From an uncultured bacterium (GTDB lineage Bacteria > Verrucomicrobiota > Kiritimatiellia > RFP12 > UBA1067): a DNA stretch of 54,032 nucleotides. Of the stretch, positions 6,961 through 15,900 are shown one piece after another; the stretch's first letter is position 1; every line of letters begins with the position of its first letter. Under the pieces are notes generated by a model, which was not told the DNA's origin, made no database searches, and saw nothing but the letters and a program-made list of their open reading frames with translations. The position numbers were made by a program, and so were the translations under genes. Location: assembly GCA_902799955.1 (NCBI GenBank), contig CADCCQ010000029.1:15041-69072 (forward strand). The letters are read 5' to 3'.

Positions 6961-9426
6961 TCACTGGAACTTGACGGGCTCGACGTGCCAGATGTCCTTC
7001 GCGTACTCCATGACGGCCCTATCGGACGAGAACCGCCCGGAACGGGCGATGTTCACGAGCGACATCGAGTTCCACTTCTTCGCGTCGCGGTAGGTGGCGT
7101 CCACCCTGTCCTGCGCGTCGCTGTAGCTCTTGAGGTCCGCGAGCAGCATGTAGTAGTCGTTGTAGTCGATCAGCGAGCGGAGGATCGGGTCGAAGAGCCC
7201 CGGCTCGAGGAGCGAGAACACGTTCGACTTGATCATGTCGATGGCAGTGTGTATCTCCGGGTCGCGAAGGTAGAACTCGCGCGAAACGTACGAGGGCCTG
7301 AGCTTCGCGACGTCCTCGGTGCGCATGCCGAAGAGGAACATGTTGTCGTCGCCGACCTCCTGGTTGATCTCGACGTTCGCGCCGTCGTAGGTGCCGAGGG
7401 TCAGCGCTCCGTTCATCATGAACTTCATGTTGCCCGTCCCCGACGCCTCCATTCCGGCAAGTGAGATCTGCTCGGAGACCTCGGCCGCCGGGATGATCTT
7501 CTCCGCGAGCGAGACGCGGTAGTCCGGCAGGAAGGCGACAGAAAGACGGCCCCTTGTCCTCGGGTTGGAGTTGACGACGCCTGCGATTCCGTGGATCAGG
7601 CGGATTATGAGCTTCGCCATGTAGTATCCTGGCGCGGCCTTCGCCGAGAAGATGAAGCACCTCGGCATTGGGTCGTACTTGGGGTTCGTCAGCAGCCTGT
7701 TGTAGAAGATTATGATGTAGAGCGCGAGCAGCAGCTGGCGCTTGTACTCGTGGAGCCGCTTGACCTGCACGTCGAAGATGGCGTCCGGGTCCAGGTCGAC
7801 GCCGAGCGACTTCTTCACCCAGTTCGACAGCTGCCCCTTGTTGGAGCGCTTGATCTTCGCGAGCGCCTCGAGGAACGCCGGGTTGGAGCCGGCCTTCTCG
7901 AGCTTCTTGAGCATGTCCAGGTTGGTTATCCACTCCTCGCCGATCGTCTCCGATATGAGCTGCGCCAGCGACGGGTTCGCCTTCAGGAGCCAGCGCCGCG
8001 GCGTGATGCCGTTCGTGACGTTGCGGAACTTCTCCGGGAACAGTTCGTAGAAGTCCTTGAAGAGCGACTTGCGAAGTATCTTGGAATGGAGCTCCGCCAC
8101 GCCGTTGACGGACGACGTGGACACGAGGCACATATTCGCCATGCGCACGTAGCGCTCGCCGCCCTCGTCGATGAGCGACATTCTCTGGAGGCGCTTGATG
8201 TCCCCGGGATAGAGCGAGGATATCTGCTGCAGGAAGCGCCCGTTGATCTCGTAGATGATCTGGAGGTGCCGCGGAAGCAGCCTCTCCATCATCGAGACCG
8301 GCCACTTCTCCAGCGCCTCCGGGAGGATGGTGTGGTTGGTGTAGCCCGTCGAGCGGCGGGTGATGTCCCACGCCTTGTCCCAGTCAAGTCCCTCTTCGTC
8401 GATGAGGATGCGCATCATCTCCGGGATGACGAGCGCCGGATGCGTCTCGTTGAGGTGGACGAACGCCTTGTCCGGGAAGGCGTCCCATCCCTCGTTCAGC
8501 TCCTTGTAGCGGCGCAGGATGTCCTTCAGCGAACACGCCACGAAGAAGTACTGCTGGCGCAGGCGCAGCTCCTTGCCCGCCATCGTGTTGTCGTTCGGGT
8601 AGAGGACCTTGGTGAGGTTTTCGGCAAGGACCTTGCTCTCGACGGCCTCGATGTACGAGCCCTTGTTGAAGTCGGCGAGGTCGAAGTCGGCCACGGCCTT
8701 GGCGGACCAGAGCCTCAGCGTGTTGACGGCGTTGCGGTAGCCGACGATCGGCAGGTCGTACGGAAGGCCCTCGACCTGCTCTGCGGCGACCCAGCGCCAC
8801 TGCTGGCGTCCGCGCTCGGAGATGCACTCGACGTGTCCGCCGAACTGCACCTGCTGCGTGTACTCGGGACGCGCCATCTCCCACGGATAGCCGTCCTTGA
8901 GCCAGTTGTCCGGCTCCTCGATCTGGCTGCCGCCAACGATCTTCTGTCGGAAGATGCCGTAGTCGTACCTGAGGCCGTACCCCATGCCTGCGAGGTCCAG
9001 CGTCGACATCGAGTCGAGGTAGCACGCGGCGAGGCGCCCGAGGCCGCCGTTGCCGAGTCCGGCGTCGGACTCGTAGTCGCGCAGGTCGTTCCAGTTGATG
9101 CCGTACTCCTTGAGCGCGTCGCGGCAGAGCTGGTCGGCCTTGAGGTTTATGACGTTGTTGCCCAGGAGGCGTCCCATCAGGAACTCAAGGGACAGGTAGT
9201 ACACCCTCTTCGTGTTCTGGTTGTGGTACTCCGCCTGGGTGTTGATCCAGCGCTCGACGATCCGGTCCCTCACCGCGTTCGCAAACGCGGTGTACTGGTC
9301 GCGCGGCGTCGCCATCTCCATGTCCTTGGCAAGCGAATAGCGCAGGTGCCAGGCGAAGTCCTCCTTCAGGCCCTCCGTCGACATCTCGACGCGACGGTCC
9401 TTCTTCTTTGCTGTCTTCTTTTCCAT
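6961..9426 (-). CDS. glgP: Glycogen/maltodextrin phosphorylase
   Basis: 821-residue GT35 enzyme that releases glucose-1-phosphate from alpha-1,4-glucans in the cytoplasm. Seen are RVYYLSLEFLMGRLLGNN near residue 75, GLGNGGLGRLAACYLDS, the GYGLRYDYGIF segment, and EASGTGNMKFMMNGALTLGTYDGANVEI with the PLP lysine in the C-terminal third. Length is typical. The N-terminal extension is short and basic (MEKKTAKKKDRR). The stop overlaps the possible GTG start of the aminotransferase. It makes storage-glucan breakdown the only clear metabolic role in this series. Confidence 0.97.
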   Translation of the reverse strand: MEKKTAKKKDRRVEMSTEGLKEDFAWHLRYSLAKDMEMATPRDQYTAFANAVRDRIVERWINTQAEYHNQNTKRVYYLSLEFLMGRLLGNNVINLKADQLCRDALKEYGINWNDLRDYESDAGLGNGGLGRLAACYLDSMSTLDLAGMGYGLRYDYGIFRQKIVGGSQIEEPDNWLKDGYPWEMARPEYTQQVQFGGHVECISERGRQQWRWVAAEQVEGLPYDLPIVGYRNAVNTLRLWSAKAVADFDLADFNKGSYIEAVESKVLAENLTKVLYPNDNTMAGKELRLRQQYFFVACSLKDILRRYKELNEGWDAFPDKAFVHLNETHPALVIPEMMRILIDEEGLDWDKAWDITRRSTGYTNHTILPEALEKWPVSMMERLLPRHLQIIYEINGRFLQQISSLYPGDIKRLQRMSLIDEGGERYVRMANMCLVSTSSVNGVAELHSKILRKSLFKDFYELFPEKFRNVTNGITPRRWLLKANPSLAQLISETIGEEWITNLDMLKKLEKAGSNPAFLEALAKIKRSNKGQLSNWVKKSLGVDLDPDAIFDVQVKRLHEYKRQLLLALYIIIFYNRLLTNPKYDPMPRCFIFSAKAAPGYYMAKLIIRLIHGIAGVVNSNPRTRGRLSVAFLPDYRVSLAEKIIPAAEVSEQISLAGMEASGTGNMKFMMNGALTLGTYDGANVEINQEVGDDNMFLFGMRTEDVAKLRPSYVSREFYLRDPEIHTAIDMIKSNVFSLLEPGLFDPILRSLIDYNDYYMLLADLKSYSDAQDRVDATYRDAKKWNSMSLVNIARSGRFSSDRAVMEYAKDIWHVEPVKFQ

Positions 9427-9500
9427 GTGCTCTTTCGTGTTCTTTCTTCCGGTGTACCGGTTGTTGTGCTACATCTTGACGCGCAACGTCGCCGCAGGGC

Positions 9501-10646
9501 CTACTTGAAGAGGTTCTGCAATTTGTCGGTCGCTCCGTTCATGGCGTCCTTGACGGCGTCCGTCGCCGCGCCTGCCGCGTTCCCGACGGCGTCGGCGGCG
9601 CCCTTCACTGTTTCCTTCGCCTTGTCCGTGACTCCGCCGCCTGCCTTGCCGTCCTTGGGCGCCGGCGCCTCCTCGGACGAGCCGAAGAGGTTCTTCACGG
9701 CGTCGGTGGCGCCGCCCGCTATGTCCTTGACCTTGTCAGTCGCGGAACCCGCCACGTCCTTCACCGCGTCAACACCCTTGCCGACTGCGTCGCCAACGGC
9801 CTTCGCCGGGTCGGAAAGCGCGTTGCCGATGGCTTCTACGCCATCGATGGCGGCCTTGAGGGCCTTGCCCACGCCTGTGCAGACCTTGTCGGCCGCGTCG
9901 CAGATGCCCTGTACGATCGCGTCGAACGCGCCCTCCTCGTCTGTGCCGCCTTCCTCCTTGCCGATGTCCTTGATCTCGAACTCCGGCAGCGGCACCGGGA
10001 TGTGGCCCCACTGTATCTTGGCGCCGGTGATGAGGACACGGTCGATGACGACCTTCTTGCCGCCCTTCTCGTCCTTCTTCTCCTTTGGCTTCTCCTCCTT
10101 CTCGCCTCCTTCGGTGGCGTTCTTGATGATCTCGCGGATGTTCGCGAACGTCACGTCGCCGTAGATGAAGAGGTCCCTGATGGCGATCTCCTCGATGTGT
10201 ATGGTGTCGGAGGCGAACGACATGGTTTTGTAGCGGACGTCTAGCGACCCGATGGAGACGGCGTTCGTCACGTAGGACGAAACTGCGTCGCCAACGGTCC
10301 TAAGTCCGTCGCCGGCCATCGAGGCAATGTTGTCAGCATGGGCCGCGACTGCGCCGAGGACGGTTCCGTCCCCCTTCACCTCGGTGATGGACTTCGACTT
10401 CTTCTCGCTGTCGGTGAAGAAGCGCGTGGGGTTCTGAAGCTGCATGTCGCCGACGTGCAGCGTACCCCTGTACGGATTGAGCCCGAACTCGCCGAGGTGG
10501 AATTCAGTCTTCGTGATCTTCGGCACCTGCGAATTTGCCACGCCCTTTACCACCGGGCCGATCCACAGCGGCAGCGTCAGGACTGCGGCCAGAACTATGA
10601 CTATGAGCCAGAACACCAGTTTGAAGAGTCCCTTTATCAGCTTCAT
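9501..10646 (-). CDS. AsmA-like membrane-anchored protein with LEA-like C-terminal repeats
   Basis: 381 residues. One N-terminal TM helix (about 8-30, LVFWLIVIVLAAVLTLPLWIG) is followed by an AsmA/DUF748-like segment with PYRGTLHVGDMQLQNP and SIGSLDVRYKTMSF. A Lys/Glu-rich linker comes near 180-195. The last 150 residues are repetitive, Ala/Asp/Lys-rich amphipathic 11-residue-like units (TDKVKDIAGGATDAVKNLF, TDKAKETVKGAADAVG). These closely resemble LEA group 3 proteins. AAAGGA lies 8 nt before the ATG. AsmA-like proteins act in envelope lipid transport; the tail suggests a long helix in the periplasm. The function of the fusion is unknown. Confidence 0.7.
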   Translation of the reverse strand: MKLIKGLFKLVFWLIVIVLAAVLTLPLWIGPVVKGVANSQVPKITKTEFHLGEFGLNPYRGTLHVGDMQLQNPTRFFTDSEKKSKSITEVKGDGTVLGAVAAHADNIASMAGDGLRTVGDAVSSYVTNAVSIGSLDVRYKTMSFASDTIHIEEIAIRDLFIYGDVTFANIREIIKNATEGGEKEEKPKEKKDEKGGKKVVIDRVLITGAKIQWGHIPVPLPEFEIKDIGKEEGGTDEEGAFDAIVQGICDAADKVCTGVGKALKAAIDGVEAIGNALSDPAKAVGDAVGKGVDAVKDVAGSATDKVKDIAGGATDAVKNLFGSSEEAPAPKDGKAGGGVTDKAKETVKGAADAVGNAAGAATDAVKDAMNGATDKLQNLFK

Positions 10647-10729
10647 TTTATCGTTCCTTTTTTTGTTTTGTTTTTTTGTTTGTTTTCCCTAGCCTGTCTT
10701 CCGCGAAGGAATGTCCGCCGCCGCCGAGC

Positions 10730-11404
10730 CTACTTGGCGTCGCCTACGACCTGGACGTCCTCCACGACAATCTTCGTTCTGTACCGGGCGCCCTTCGGCC
10801 CGACCTCTATGTTCTTCGGCGCCCACCTCTCGCCGAACTTCTTGAGGCTTGTGCAGAAGAGCTCGCGGACGACCTTGCCGTCGGTGGACTCCTCCGCCTG
10901 CAGCATTGCGCCCGTTCTGCGGTCAACCCACGCGCGCACCTCCCTGCCCCCGTTTTTGATGAGCAGAACCTTGCACATGATTCCCTGAAGCGATGCGCCG
11001 CTCCGGCTTTCGTCGAAGGAGACGTCCTTCCACCAGAGGTAGTCGAGCGTCAGGTCGCTCCAGGTCACGTCGGTGTCGAGTATCCGGCCGCCCTTCTTGA
11101 ACGGGACCTCCACGCTCGACTTGTCGTAGACGTTCAGCTCCGTCACGCCCTTAACACGCTTCAGCCTGTAGCTGTAGGCGGCGACCTCCGTGCCGTGCCG
11201 GCTGCGGCGGTTTATGTGCCCGGTGACGACGACGTCCTCCGGCACCATCGCGCGGCAGGCGGCGAGCATCTCCGCCGCGGTCGCGTCCTCGGAGAACACC
11301 GGCGCGGCCGCAAGCGAGTCTAGCGGGGACGACGTGTCCGCCGCCGGCGCGGCGGGCGCAGACGCCACAGCCGCAGCCACCGCCGCTGCGAGCAGCGACG
11401 TCAT
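10730..11404 (-). CDS. Outer-membrane lipoprotein-sorting (LolA-like) exported protein
   Basis: 224 residues with an Ala-rich signal peptide (about 1-22). The core resembles the outer-membrane lipoprotein-sorting protein family: alternating strands with DTDVTWSDLTLDYLWWKDV, the paired Trp segment and VRAWVDRRTGAMLQAEE, then a terminal strand with ERWAPKNIEV. Its ATG overlaps the TGA of the TPR gene (ATGA). Proteins of this family are periplasmic carriers or sensors with a half-barrel fold. The real cargo is unknown and it need not be LolA itself. Confidence 0.7.
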   Translation of the reverse strand: MTSLLAAAVAAAVASAPAAPAADTSSPLDSLAAAPVFSEDATAAEMLAACRAMVPEDVVVTGHINRRSRHGTEVAAYSYRLKRVKGVTELNVYDKSSVEVPFKKGGRILDTDVTWSDLTLDYLWWKDVSFDESRSGASLQGIMCKVLLIKNGGREVRAWVDRRTGAMLQAEESTDGKVVRELFCTSLKKFGERWAPKNIEVGPKGARYRTKIVVEDVQVVGDAK

Positions 11405-12339
11405 TTCAACGCCTCCTCCAGCTGCGGGTCGACCGGGCCGCCGCAGAATTCGCGCCCGTTCTCGTAGTACCGCCTAGCAGCCTCCTTGCCGGCCTCGCCG
11501 CGCGTCTGGAGGATGAGCTTCGCGAGGTTGTAGTACCCGTGGTGGTTGCGGGGGTTGGAGTTGATGAGCTGCGTGAGCGTCGCCTCGGCGGCGGCGAAAT
11601 TCTTCTCTGTCGTCTCGATCAAGGCCTTCAGGTTCAACGCCGTGGCGTCGTTCGGACGCTCGTCGAGGAACTTCTTCGTGGCGGCGTGCGCGCCGGCGTA
11701 GTCTTTCTTCGCAAGGCAGGCCTGGACCTTCATGACCATCGCCTTCTTGTCCTTGGGCAGGTCGTTAATGGATGGCTGGGACGCCTTGACCTGGCCTTTC
11801 TTCTTCGCGCCGGGTGCGGGCTTGGCTGGTGCCTGCGGCTTGTTGTCCGCGGCGCCCTCGCTCGCCAGCGTCTCCTGCGACTTCCTGGACGGCGACGGCT
11901 GCGGCTTTATCTTGCGCTCCTGCGCCTTCGTCTCCATCATCGACTTGTACCTCTTCTCGAGGTCCGTGGTGTCCGTGATCGCGACGGCCTTCGCGTTCCT
12001 CCTGGCCTGGTCGAGAAGCAGCGAGTCGATGGCGGACTCGATGTACGCCTTCTTGTTGCGCACGGTCGAGAACTCGCTCGTCTTCGCGCGCTCTGGATTC
12101 TCTATCTCAAGCCGCTCAAGCTCCGCCATGGCCTTCTGGTACTCCTCGATGGCCTCGGCGACCTTGCCGTCGTCGGCGTAGTCGGACGCCTTGTCGATCA
12201 GCTTAGAGGCATCCTCCATCAGCTCGGAGATCCTCGGCTTCTCGACTTCTTCTTCGTCGCTTCCGAACGGCCAGTACCACGAGGCACCTGCCGTCGCCGC
12301 GCACGCCACGGCGCAGATGGTTGCAATTGTTCTTTTCAT
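11401..12339 (-). CDS. Exported TPR-repeat protein
   Basis: 312 residues with a signal peptide (MKRTIATICAVACAATAGA). An N-terminal coiled or TPR-like helix pair (about 30-80) is followed by a disordered Pro/Lys/Ala linker (about 140-185). TPR units then lie near 195-290 (LAKKDYAGAHAATKKFLDERPNDATALNLKA; EKNFAAAEATLTQLINSNPRNHHGYYNLA). I chose the ATG at 12339 because it gives the signal peptide and lies 7 nt after an extended -10 box. It heads the minus-strand series with the LolA-like and AsmA-like genes, so an envelope-assembly role is likely but unproven. Confidence 0.78.
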   Translation of the reverse strand: MKRTIATICAVACAATAGASWYWPFGSDEEEVEKPRISELMEDASKLIDKASDYADDGKVAEAIEEYQKAMAELERLEIENPERAKTSEFSTVRNKKAYIESAIDSLLLDQARRNAKAVAITDTTDLEKRYKSMMETKAQERKIKPQPSPSRKSQETLASEGAADNKPQAPAKPAPGAKKKGQVKASQPSINDLPKDKKAMVMKVQACLAKKDYAGAHAATKKFLDERPNDATALNLKALIETTEKNFAAAEATLTQLINSNPRNHHGYYNLAKLILQTRGEAGKEAARRYYENGREFCGGPVDPQLEEALK

Positions 12340-12346
12340 GCCATAT

Positions 12347-12355
12347 ATTATACCA
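12347..12355 (-). promoter_or_regulatory. Extended -10 promoter, leaderless geometry (TPR gene)
   Basis: TGG-TATAAT on the minus strand, the hexamer at 12352-12347. The ATG follows after 7 nt. The nearest -35-like sequence (TTGAAG, 12378-12373) has a 20-bp spacer, so the extended -10 probably carries the promoter. Confidence 0.65.
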
Positions 12356-12437
12356 CATTTCCTAATAGTCTGCTTCAAGAAAGTGTACTTTAACTTTTAT
12401 AATGGAGAATTGTAAATCTCAAAGCAGAATTGAATGT

Positions 12438-13697
12438 TTACCGGTTGCGGCGCAGGAAGGAGAAGAGGCAGAAGAGGAAGCGGGCGGCCGACGCGGCGGC
12501 GAACCACGCGAGAAGCGTCCCGAGATTGGCGACCAGGCCGCGTTTCGCGGCAAGCATCAAGGCGACCGGATAGACGATGTGCAACGGCACAAGCCACCAG
12601 AGGAATCCAAAGCGCCCCGCGGAGACCTCCGCGTTCGTGAAGAACACCTGGCACGACGTCATCACTGTCACTGCGACAAGCCACGGCATGTACTTGGCGT
12701 ACTCCGCGTAGTCCCCGCCATGGGGCATCAGCGCAAGGAGGTGTCCGCCGCAGACGGCGTACACCGCCGCCATGACCGCCGCGCCGACAAGCGTCGCCGC
12801 GCAGCACTTGCCGACAAACGGGCGCGTAGACCCCTTCCGCTCCGCCGCGACTGCGGTGTACGGAAACAGGACAAGCAGAAGCGGGAATGTCAGATAGGAG
12901 AGAAAGTCGGAGAAGCGCGACGCCATGTAGTATCCGGCGGAATCCATTGACGGCAGATGCGTCCGAAGGATCGTCTGCTCAACAAGCGCCGCCGCCATCG
13001 GCGCGGCGGCGTACGCGAGTATGGCAAGGAACGAAAGCGCGAGGCGGCGCGTCGACTCGCGCGTCCAGTACGGCTCCGGCCTGGCGGAGAGGCTGCCGCG
13101 GAGCGCGACCACGCTACCGGCCATCCGGAACGCCGGAAGCGCGGCCTGTCCGGCGAAATACCCCGCCAGCGCGCGAAACGGCATGACCGCAAGCATCGTC
13201 GCGAAGCGCACGAACGCGCCGCCGACCTCGACGACCGCAAGCGACCGGAACTTCTTGAGCGACTGAAGCGCGTCCGTGTAGACCGGCGCGACGCATCCCA
13301 GGAACGCCGCGACGACGACAAGGAACCCTACGGACGCCTCGGAGACGCGCATGAGGGCGAGATACCTGGGGACCGCGAATGCGGCGACGGCTATGACGAC
13401 GGCCATCGCGACGGCGACTGCGACGAAGACCCCGGCGAGAAGAGACTTGACACGCCCCCTCTCGCCGCGCGCCGTCAGCACGGCGCTCTCCCTCATCACG
13501 GCCATCGCGAGCGCGAAGACGGGCAGCGAGACGAACGTCGCGAACGACGAAACGGGAAGCACCGCGCCGATCTCCTCGGGAGAGACGTAGCGCGGCACAA
13601 ACCACATCCCGGCCGCGAGGCTCACGGCGTCCCCCGCCCTGAGGGCGAGGAACATAAGAACCGCATTGGCCGCAAAGCCCCTGGCCTCGTCCTTCAT
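12438..13697 (-). CDS. MOP-type flippase (polysaccharide/oligosaccharide exporter family)
   Basis: 419 residues with about twelve predicted TM helices spread over the whole length, separated by short Arg/Lys-rich loops (GERGRVKS; AERKGSTRP). An N-terminal amphipathic start and PRYVSPEEIGAVLPVSS are typical of Wzx/MATE-like transporters. It would flip lipid-linked sugars or a similar substrate across the inner membrane. It follows btuB by 13 nt, so it may be co-transcribed behind the B12 riboswitch, though no functional link is evident. The substrate is unknown. Confidence 0.75.
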   Translation of the reverse strand: MKDEARGFAANAVLMFLALRAGDAVSLAAGMWFVPRYVSPEEIGAVLPVSSFATFVSLPVFALAMAVMRESAVLTARGERGRVKSLLAGVFVAVAVAMAVVIAVAAFAVPRYLALMRVSEASVGFLVVVAAFLGCVAPVYTDALQSLKKFRSLAVVEVGGAFVRFATMLAVMPFRALAGYFAGQAALPAFRMAGSVVALRGSLSARPEPYWTRESTRRLALSFLAILAYAAAPMAAALVEQTILRTHLPSMDSAGYYMASRFSDFLSYLTFPLLLVLFPYTAVAAERKGSTRPFVGKCCAATLVGAAVMAAVYAVCGGHLLALMPHGGDYAEYAKYMPWLVAVTVMTSCQVFFTNAEVSAGRFGFLWWLVPLHIVYPVALMLAAKRGLVANLGTLLAWFAAASAARFLFCLFSFLRRNR

Positions 13698-13710
13698 CGC
13701 GGAACGCGAA

Positions 13711-15711
13711 TCAGAATTCGTAGCTCAGCGCGAGCATGAAGTTGCGCCCGACGGCGGGATAGAAGTACGCCCCGCTCCAGTCGCTCCAGCCCGCGAAGTC
13801 GCAGTACTTGCGGTCGAAGAGGTTGTTGACCGTGAGCGACGCCTTGAGCCCCTTCGCCCAGCTCGGCGCGTACTGGATCCCGACGTCGAAGAGCGAATAC
13901 GCCTTCAGGCCGTCGTGGTCGTTCTCGAAGTCGCCCGCGAGGTTCTGCGAGGAGACGTAGTTGTAGCCGCCCTTCACCTCAAGGTCGTCGAACACCCACA
14001 CGCCGACCTCCGCGCGGACGCGGTGGCTGGGAACGAGCGGGATGTCGCACTTGTCGTAGCGGTTGCCGCGGAACTCGGCCTGGACGGCGGAGTACTTCAC
14101 CGCCGCCTCGGCCACCTTGTCCTTGCACCACGCAAGGCCCGTGTCGAAGCCGAGCCTGCGCGTCCGCGCAGGGCTGTTGCCGTTGTAGCCGCTCCACCCG
14201 TACGGGCTCGGCGTGACGTGCGGGTTGTAGAAGATCTCGTCCTCCATCATCGAGCCGTATGCGTTGAAGTCGAACTTGAAATCCTCGAGGAACTTCCACT
14301 CCAGCCCGGCGTCGAGCGACATCCCCGTCTCTGGCTTGAGCATGTAGCCGCTTCTCGTGTAGTTCATCTCGTCGCAGAACGGCGAGCGGTGGAAGCGCGT
14401 CCACTTCAGGTAGGTCTTCATGCCGTCGAGCGGACGGTACACGACGCCGAGCTCGTAGTCGCCGATCAGGTCGACCGTGCGCGGGCTCCTGACGGACGTC
14501 GCGCCAGACCAATGGTTCTCGATGCGCTCGAGGCGCGCGCCGGCGACGAGGGACAGCTCCTCGGTGAGCCACAGCTCGTCATGGACGAAGAAGGCGCCAC
14601 GTGCGCGGGCGAAGTCCGACTTCGAGTGCGAGCCGCCGCTGAAGGTCTCCGCGTTGTAGTCGTCGTAGCGGAAGTCGAAGCCGACGGTCAGCCTGTTGTC
14701 CAGCCCGAACACGCTCTTCTCGTTGATGTAGCGCGGCGAGAGCCAGTAGCTGTAGTAGGTGTACTCGTACGTCGAGTTGCCGTACGCGCTCTCGTAGTGC
14801 GCGCGCGTGAACTTGTTCTCGAAGCCGGCGTCCAGCTTCAGCCACTGGTCCTCCGCGATCAGCGCCTTGACGTCGAGGCCAACTCCGTAGCTCCACACCC
14901 TCGCCCAGTCGCCGGGCGTGAACGAGTTGCGCGCGCTGTGCTTCCACTGCGCAAGCGAGAGCGAGCCCGGCATGTCGTAGAATCCGTTCTGGTAGTTCGC
15001 CTTGATGGCGGCCGTGGAGCCGTTGTCGAAGTTCTCCCTGAGGACGGCGTTGACGGCGTGGATGTCGTAGGCGCTGTGGTCGCGGTAGCCGTCGGATCGC
15101 ACGTAGTCGTATGCGCCTGAGTACTGCAGACCCTCCTCCTCGAATCCGCCCTTCGTCGAGACGTTCGCGCCGGCGGTTCCGTACGATCCACCGCGCACCG
15201 CGAGACGCGTCTTCTTCTCGTAGTCCCTGGTGTCCGTCGTCGCGCTTATCACGCCTGCGACGGCGCCGTCGCCGTACAGCACCGGGCTCGGCCCGTGGAT
15301 GACCTCAACGCGCTCCACGCTCCAGATGGGGATGCGCATCATGTTGGGCGCGGCCATGTCTACGTTGTTCAGCTCCTCCCCGTCGAGGAGAAGCTTCACG
15401 CGTCCGAAGCCGTTCTCGCCGAAGCCGCCCATGTACACTGCGCCCTGCATCGGGTTGCCGTTGAGGTTGCGGACGTCGAGCGCGGCCTTCCTGGAGAGGA
15501 ACTCCCCGAAGTCCCCGGCGCCGCTTCCGGCGACCGCGTCCGCGTCGAACACCTGGACTGCGGACGGCATCCACTCCCTCGTCGCGTCGACGCGCGACGC
15601 GTAAACGACGACCGGCTCGAGGGTCGCCACTTCCGTTTCGTTCGTATCGGCGCACGCCGCGCACGCCGAACCGGCGGCCACCGCCGCCAGCACTGCTTTC
15701 CCTGTCTTCAT
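13711..15711 (-). CDS. btuB: TonB-dependent vitamin B12 receptor
   Basis: 666-residue outer-membrane beta-barrel receptor. Seen are a signal peptide (about 1-21), a TonB-box-like ETEVATLEPVVVYA, the plug domain with VKLLLDGEELNNVDMAAPNMMRIP and RVEVIHGPSPVLYGDGAVAGVI, aromatic-rich barrel strands, the terminal repeat VNNLFDRKYCDFAG, and a C-terminal Phe (LALSYEF). AAAGGG precedes the ATG. The family alone does not give the ligand. The cobalamin riboswitch directly upstream makes a BtuB role (cobalamin or cobinamide uptake) the best reading. No BtuCDF genes are in the window. Confidence 0.88.
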   Translation of the reverse strand: MKTGKAVLAAVAAGSACAACADTNETEVATLEPVVVYASRVDATREWMPSAVQVFDADAVAGSGAGDFGEFLSRKAALDVRNLNGNPMQGAVYMGGFGENGFGRVKLLLDGEELNNVDMAAPNMMRIPIWSVERVEVIHGPSPVLYGDGAVAGVISATTDTRDYEKKTRLAVRGGSYGTAGANVSTKGGFEEEGLQYSGAYDYVRSDGYRDHSAYDIHAVNAVLRENFDNGSTAAIKANYQNGFYDMPGSLSLAQWKHSARNSFTPGDWARVWSYGVGLDVKALIAEDQWLKLDAGFENKFTRAHYESAYGNSTYEYTYYSYWLSPRYINEKSVFGLDNRLTVGFDFRYDDYNAETFSGGSHSKSDFARARGAFFVHDELWLTEELSLVAGARLERIENHWSGATSVRSPRTVDLIGDYELGVVYRPLDGMKTYLKWTRFHRSPFCDEMNYTRSGYMLKPETGMSLDAGLEWKFLEDFKFDFNAYGSMMEDEIFYNPHVTPSPYGWSGYNGNSPARTRRLGFDTGLAWCKDKVAEAAVKYSAVQAEFRGNRYDKCDIPLVPSHRVRAEVGVWVFDDLEVKGGYNYVSSQNLAGDFENDHDGLKAYSLFDVGIQYAPSWAKGLKASLTVNNLFDRKYCDFAGWSDWSGAYFYPAVGRNFMLALSYEF

Positions 15712-15723
15712 TTTTCCCTTTCC

Positions 15724-15836
15724 CCCTCATGCGAGGGTACTTGCGGACTAGTTTACGCCCACCGTTCCGCATTCCGACTTTGACGGCTGCGCGACAGCGC
15801 CTGGTTTCCACAGGACTTTCCGGCTCGGGGGCCCTG
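15724..15836 (-). promoter_or_regulatory. Cobalamin riboswitch upstream of btuB
   Basis: The minus-strand leader contains the core pattern of the B12 riboswitch. GGAAAGTCCTGTGGAAACC is followed by CAGGCGCTGTCGCGCAGCC, GTCAA and AGTCGGAATGC, matching the conserved GGGAA-GGTG-AAtCC / GCTGtCgCGCAgC-GTaA / aGTCcGaa blocks. A hairpin CCCTC-GAGGG (15724-15737) close to the AAAGGG site could be the expression platform. The genetic context, a TonB receptor, fits. B12 would lower expression. Exact boundaries are approximate. Confidence 0.78.
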
Positions 15837-15842
15837 CAAAAC

Positions 15843-15851
15843 ATTATACCA
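15843..15851 (-). promoter_or_regulatory. Extended -10 promoter of the btuB riboswitch transcript
   Basis: TGG-TATAAT (15851-15843, minus). The expected start near 15836 coincides with the 5' end of the riboswitch. It is divergent from the GH95 promoter about 20 bp away. Confidence 0.65.
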
Positions 15852-15869
15852 CAAATGCCGTGGCCGTTG

Positions 15870-15878
15870 TGATATAAT
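15870..15878 (+). promoter_or_regulatory. Extended -10 promoter of the GH95 gene
   Basis: TGA-TATAAT (15870-15878). No good -35 lies 17 bp upstream. The predicted leader of about 55 nt contains a short upstream ORF and a hairpin CCTCC-GCC-GGAGG (15916-15928) that buries the ribosome site. Confidence 0.6.
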
Positions 15879-15900
15879 ATCAACAGGCAATCACAGACAA

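Noticed and set aside
7591..10164. 857-residue plus-strand open frame
   Set aside because: Antisense to glgP and the AsmA-like gene; Val/Arg/Leu/Glu-biased composition with no domain.
15843..15878. A shared operator between the btuB and GH95 promoters
   Set aside because: The two -10 boxes face apart within 35 bp, but no convincing palindrome lies between them.
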